Shown: positions 15,978 through 19,181 of the stretch, piece by piece | Layout: each line of letters begins with the position of its first letter | How positions within the stretch are numbered: position 1 is the stretch's first letter | Origin: an uncultured Verrucomicrobiae bacterium | GTDB taxonomy: Bacteria > Verrucomicrobiota > Verrucomicrobiia > Verrucomicrobiales > DEV007 | Direction: 5' to 3' | Assembly (NCBI GenBank): GCA_937898895.1 | Contig: CALDKL010000404.1 | Location: forward strand, 1-19,181 | Length of the DNA: 19,181 bases | Position numbers and translations under genes: made by a program | The notes under the pieces: generated by a model | The model's database searches: none | Told to the model about the DNA's origin: nothing | What the model saw: the letters and a program-made list of their open reading frames with translations, nothing else

Positions 15978-16105
15978 AACCACGGAACACACCGAATACA
16001 CCGACAAATCAAGGGAATGCGGCGGAATCGGAATTCACTCAGTGAGTGAACCCATCCCATCTCTCTCTACTCTCTGATTTCGTGTCTTCCGTGTTATCTG
16101 TGGTT
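15978..16105. repeat. REP/MITE-like inverted pair of ACAC-rich repeat arms
   Basis: The left arm (15978-16010) starts AACCACGGAACACACCGA and contains tandem 9-nt units ACACCGAAT and ACACCGACA. The right arm (16076-16105), read on the opposite strand, is AACCACAGATAACACGGAAG followed by ACACGAAATC. Both arms begin AACCAC and end AAATC, so they are imperfect inverted copies. Between them lie TTCACTCA-G-TGAGTGAA (16034-16050), an 8-bp inverted repeat, and a CT-rich run (16059-16075). From memory, CCACGGAACACACGGA-like strings are dispersed repeats in many environmental bacterial genomes. No transposase is nearby. Confidence 0.6.
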
Positions 16106-16327
16106 GGCCATTCACGATTTGAGGTTCAACAATCGAGCAACAGGCTTTCGCGCGAGATTTGCTCAAAAATTTCTTATGAAATTCGTGATCATTGGAAATT
16201 GCTCTTCCCCCGATAGCGATTACTGACCCCGATTACTTCAACCCGCCGAATCCACGAAGTCGGGTTAACGACCCGTATGACATCCCCCCCCTGATGCCGA
16301 TCCCGCAAGGCCCCAATCCGCCGCGCT
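16106..16327. other. Gene-free convergent spacer with several small hairpins
   Basis: I see no credible coding region here. Visible structures are GAGCAA (16135-16140) with TTGCTC (16159-16164), AATTTC-TTAT-GAAATT (16168-16183), direct repeats CGATTACT at 16217-16224 and 16230-16237, and CGGGT-TAACG-ACCCG (16261-16275). CGGGTT (16261-16266) can alternatively pair with AACCCG (16240-16245). The local composition is more AT-rich than the flanking genes. The region lies between convergent genes, so these stems may simply be 3'-end structures. Confidence 0.4.
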
Positions 16328-17605
16328 TCAAAAACGGATCATCACCGCTGAAAACGGGCCGGTGAAGGACGAGTCGAAGTAGAACCCTCCGTCGAGATAC
16401 TCGACCCCGAGGTGACGTATTCCCAGCTCGAGGGTGACGTTTTCCTTTAACTGGGTTCCGAGGGCGCCGTAGAGGTTGTACATTTCCTCAGAACTGCCCC
16501 CCCAGCCTCCGCAGTCTGCCCGGGCGACGAAATAGAGATTGTCGGCGAGCAGCACGTGCCCGCGAAGGCCGATGAAGGGATCGACCCAGCCCTTGGAGCC
16601 CTCCACCGGGAAATTGGCAATGCCAGCGTTGATGCGGCGTTCGAGCCCGTCGGCCAGTCGGCGTTCCGCCCTCGCGAGAGCTTGCCGGGCGCGAGTGCGC
16701 ACAGCCGCCCTCGCCGCCGCAACGGTGGCGCTGGCGGCGGCTCGTCGCTCCTCGATTTGGGCGGAAAGGCTCGCTCTGGCGTAGTCGCGAATCAGTTCGC
16801 GAACCCTGCGGTCGCTGGAGATCCTCGTGTTGAGACCGACCTCGTCGGCTTCGCGCCTGTCGCCGATGCGATTCGGACTGCTCCCTTCACGGACCCGGCG
16901 GGAGATGATCGTACTGAGTGCATCTACGTCCCTGCGGATGCCACGATCAAGATTGTCGAGTGTGGCTGCCGATAGATCAGCCGCAGGGGCGGGCAGACCC
17001 GCCACGATCACCGCGAGACGCTGGTCGAGTGCCTCCTTGACAACTGCTGCCGAGCGCGAAACAATCGCCTCGCTCAGGTCATTGCTCACCTCGCGCACCC
17101 CGGCGGCATCGGCGGTGAGACCGATGGCCGAGTCGACGTTGAAGTAGCGGACACCGGCGAGCAACTCGATCCAGGCGCGGTCGCTCTCGTAAATGCGGTA
17201 GGTCAGGGTTGCCTCGGCGATGATCTGTTCGTAATTGACGTCGACCGTAGTAAGCAGTCGGCCCGGCGTTTCCCCGTCGAAACCCAGATTCAGGTAGAGT
17301 CCCTCCAGGATGAAGCCAAATTTACCCTTCCGGCCTTCCAATCCCCCGAGGGCGAGCGACTCGAGGTTTTTGAGCAACACATCGCCCCCTACCCGGGCGT
17401 GGGTCTCGACCCCGCCGATGCCGATCGTCATGTCGCTCCAGGGAAGAAATCCGGGAACGTAAAAACCGATCTCGGTCTCGGATGGGGACTTGAACTCGAC
17501 ATTCTTTGCAGCAAGACCCTTGCCGGAATCGAACTCTCCGGCAATTGCTGGCATGGAGCCGCCAACGAGAAGAGTCAGGGCGAGGCGGATTTTCATAGGA
17601 CTCAT
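16328..17605 (-). CDS. Outer-membrane beta-barrel protein with Ala/Arg-rich helical insertion
   Basis: Predicted outer-membrane protein, 425 residues from the ATG at 17605. An in-frame ATG at 17596 gives MKIRLALTLLVGGSMPAIAG, the cleaner signal peptide, and may be the true start. Residues about 45-160 alternate as amphipathic strands (EIGFYVPGF, KFGFILEGLYLNLGF, AWIELLAGVRYFNV). Residues about 335-425 continue the barrel (WVDPFIGLRGHVLLADNLYFVARAD, VTLELGIRHLGVEYLDGGFYF) and end in the aromatic signature AVMIRF used for outer-membrane insertion. Between them, about 161-332 is helical, charged and low in complexity, with a likely coiled coil at 275-325 rich in Ala and Arg. It resembles small OmpA/OmpW-like barrels in general layout. 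Function is unknown. It is 111 bp downstream of the arylsulfatase gene on the same strand. The ATG follows CCTTCTC and has no SD. Confidence 0.82.
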   Translation of the reverse strand: MSPMKIRLALTLLVGGSMPAIAGEFDSGKGLAAKNVEFKSPSETEIGFYVPGFLPWSDMTIGIGGVETHARVGGDVLLKNLESLALGGLEGRKGKFGFILEGLYLNLGFDGETPGRLLTTVDVNYEQIIAEATLTYRIYESDRAWIELLAGVRYFNVDSAIGLTADAAGVREVSNDLSEAIVSRSAAVVKEALDQRLAVIVAGLPAPAADLSAATLDNLDRGIRRDVDALSTIISRRVREGSSPNRIGDRREADEVGLNTRISSDRRVRELIRDYARASLSAQIEERRAAASATVAAARAAVRTRARQALARAERRLADGLERRINAGIANFPVEGSKGWVDPFIGLRGHVLLADNLYFVARADCGGWGGSSEEMYNLYGALGTQLKENVTLELGIRHLGVEYLDGGFYFDSSFTGPFSAVMIRF

Positions 17606-17617
17606 GAGAAGGTGTCC

Positions 17618-17627
17618 GGGCTAGCCC
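17618..17627. repeat. 10-bp palindrome upstream of the barrel gene
   Basis: GGGCTAGCCC equals its own reverse complement and lies 12 bp before the barrel-gene ATG, within the 111-bp gap after the arylsulfatase stop. It could be a leader hairpin or an operator. Nothing else distinctive was seen in this gap. Confidence 0.3.
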
Positions 17628-17716
17628 CTGTTTCTACACGAGCCATGGGAATGGCGCGGGGCTCTTCGAAAAAGTTCGGTGTTCTGTTCGCGCTGCATCC
17701 GTGGCTACGGCGCGGC

Positions 17717-19181
17717 TCATTCGACATATTTGATCGTGCTCGTGCCAAGAGTGCCGTTGAATCGGAAAGGCGCGTCATCGAAGTAATCCAGCGACACGGG
17801 TGAACCGAGGTCGCTGCCGATGTCGAGGCAGTCGTTTGCAGTGAAGGCGAACGGCGCGGTCGTCGGTACGGTGCCGCTGGCGACTGCATTGCCGTTGACC
17901 TTCATCGTGATCGTCGCCGGAGCGCCGGGGTGCGCAACCTTCGTCTCGACTTCGATTTTCGCTTTGCCGGCTGCGAGTTTGCCCTTCGCCTGGATCCGCG
18001 TGCGCTCGATCTCGAAGAGGTTGTATTCGTAGCTGAGGATGCCATCCTTCACATAGCACGACAGGCCACCTGAGAAGGCGCCGAGAGCGTAGAGGACTCC
18101 GTTCGCGTTTTCGGGCACCTCGACTTCCATCGTCACGACATTGTTGAACTTTCCGATCTTCGGTGCGGCGAATTCAGGCATCCGCTCGATGGGGCCGTCG
18201 AAGGTCCAGTCCTTGTAGGGCGTTCCGGGCATGTCTTCGGGATGGATGAAGGTCCACAGTCCGCCCCCGATCGGCAGGTTCTGGTTCTTGGCGGATTCGG
18301 CCATGAAGAGCGACTTCATCGCCGCGACCTTGTCGGGATACTTTGCGGCGAGATCGTTCGCCTGCGACCAGTCCTCGTCCAGGTTGTAGAGCTCCCACAC
18401 GTCCTTTTCGGGATCCCAGCCGGCGATGTCCACGCGGCCGGGCTTCCAAGGGATGCGCGGCCCGAAGGTGCAGGCGAACCAGCCTTCGTGATAGATACCG
18501 CGGCTGCCCATGATGTCGAAAAACTGTGTCGGCTTCCGGCCCTTCACCGTCGGGTCGGCGAAGGTGTAGGCGAAGCTGACCCCGTCGATCGGACCCTGCG
18601 GTACGCCGTTGACGACCTGCGGCGGTGTGATCTTGAGGATGTCATAAAGGGTCGGCACGATGTCGTTCACGTGGTGAAACTGCGGGCGCGGGGTGTCGTG
18701 GGGTTCGATGGCCTTCGGCCACATCACGGCCATCGGCTGGCGCGTGCCACCGAAGTGCGCTCCGACGAGCTTGGTGGACTTGTAGGGAGTGCTGCCCGCC
18801 CAGGCCCAGCCGGCGTGATACATGTTGTCGGCCTTGGGGGTGCCCAGCACGTCGAGCCCGCCGAGGTCGTTCATCGCCTTGATGTGCTGTTCGATCTGCG
18901 TGGGGATTCCGTTCTGCGCGAGCAGTTCGGAGAGGGTGCCGTTCTGGCCTTCGGCCGACGATCCATTGTCGCCCCAAATGTAGAAAACGATCGTGTTGTC
19001 GAGCTTGCCCTGGCGCTCGATCTCGTCGATGACCCGGCCGGCCTGGTGGTCGGCGTGCGAGGCGAAGCCGGCGAAGACCTCCATGAGCCGACGTTGGAAG
19101 GGCTTCTCCTCCTCCGGGATCGAATCCCACGAGGCCATCGTGTCGGCGCGGGGCGTGAGTTGGGCGGTTTCCGGGATCCAG
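17717..19181 (-). CDS. Arylsulfatase, C-terminal part (N-terminus cut by window edge)
   Basis: Hydrolyses sulfate esters, probably outside the cytoplasm. The frame is open to the right edge, beginning ...WIPETAQLTPRADTMASWDS, so the M at 19138 is internal and not a start. Family features seen are MEVFAGFASHADHQAGRVID, TIVFYIWGDNGSSAEG (the Asp-Asn calcium ligands of the C-terminal half of the active site), STKLVGAHFGGTRQPMAVMWP (Lys and His near the sulfate site), and HHVNDIVPTLYDIL. The active-site Cys/Ser-x-Pro-x-Arg motif that is matured to formylglycine lies off the window, so the catalytic class cannot be checked. The last 150 residues or so form a beta-rich module (NVVTMEVEVPENANGVLYAL onward) typical of a subgroup of large arylsulfatases. 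Breakdown of sulfated polysaccharide is the likely role in a PVC bacterium, but the substrate is not readable here. Confidence 0.93.
   Translation of the reverse strand, partial: WIPETAQLTPRADTMASWDSIPEEEKPFQRRLMEVFAGFASHADHQAGRVIDEIERQGKLDNTIVFYIWGDNGSSAEGQNGTLSELLAQNGIPTQIEQHIKAMNDLGGLDVLGTPKADNMYHAGWAWAGSTPYKSTKLVGAHFGGTRQPMAVMWPKAIEPHDTPRPQFHHVNDIVPTLYDILKITPPQVVNGVPQGPIDGVSFAYTFADPTVKGRKPTQFFDIMGSRGIYHEGWFACTFGPRIPWKPGRVDIAGWDPEKDVWELYNLDEDWSQANDLAAKYPDKVAAMKSLFMAESAKNQNLPIGGGLWTFIHPEDMPGTPYKDWTFDGPIERMPEFAAPKIGKFNNVVTMEVEVPENANGVLYALGAFSGGLSCYVKDGILSYEYNLFEIERTRIQAKGKLAAGKAKIEVETKVAHPGAPATITMKVNGNAVASGTVPTTAPFAFTANDCLDIGSDLGSPVSLDYFDDAPFRFNGTLGTSTIKYVE

Noticed and set aside
15978..16010. 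Possible CRISPR-like repeat array
   Set aside because: The ACAC-rich units are short, imperfect and directly abutting, with no unique spacers and no cas genes. The inverted layout fits a dispersed repeat instead.
16235..16266. H-type pseudoknot formed by interleaved ACTTC/GAAGT and AACCCG/CGGGTT
   Set aside because: The two connecting loops that would have to cross the stems have zero length, so both stems could not form together.

Overview
The window reads as a chromosomal segment of a free-living, GC-rich Gram-negative bacterium, most likely from the Planctomycetota-Verrucomicrobiota (PVC) group. I lean to Verrucomicrobiota. The reasons are indirect: a Tat-exported Gfo/Idh/MocA oxidoreductase, a second Tat-exported protein of a type I associate with PVC genomes, an arylsulfatase, an RND efflux pair, an outer-membrane beta-barrel, and gene starts that mostly lack a Shine-Dalgarno (SD) sequence. 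No rRNA, tRNA, transposase, integrase or CRISPR array was seen, so the taxonomic call is inference.

Layout from left to right. (1) 2-4387, all minus strand: a Tat-exported protein of unknown function, then a membrane-anchored SGNH/GDSL hydrolase, then a NodU/CmcH-type carbamoyltransferase that runs off the left edge. The last two are 34 bp apart and probably form one unit for carbamoylating and acyl- or glycan-modifying a metabolite or surface polymer. (2) 4655-9963, plus strand: a secreted M1 zinc aminopeptidase with C-terminal HEAT-like repeats and a coiled coil, a secreted CAP-domain protein, and a cytosolic aldo/keto reductase. (3) 9968-14400, minus strand: an RND inner-membrane pump and its periplasmic adaptor, translationally coupled through an ATGA overlap. 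No TolC-like partner is present. (4) 14704-15915, plus strand: a Tat-exported Gfo/Idh/MocA oxidoreductase. (5) 15916-16327: a 412-bp gene-free convergent gap with a repeat-like inverted pair and several hairpins. (6) 16328-19181, minus strand: an outer-membrane barrel with an unusual Ala/Arg-rich helical insertion, preceded by the C-terminal part of an arylsulfatase that enters from the right edge.

I did not find a clear, self-contained new defence or biosynthetic system. The observations most worth following up are the helical insertion in the barrel protein, the inverted repeat-like element at 15978-16105, the pyrimidine tracts that replace SD sequences at most starts, the start-codon-closing helix in the efflux-operon leader, the His-rich Tat protein of unknown function, and the loss of the EKP lysine in the exported Gfo/Idh/MocA protein.

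Most of the long open frames antisense to these genes are shadows produced by high third-position GC and are not annotated.
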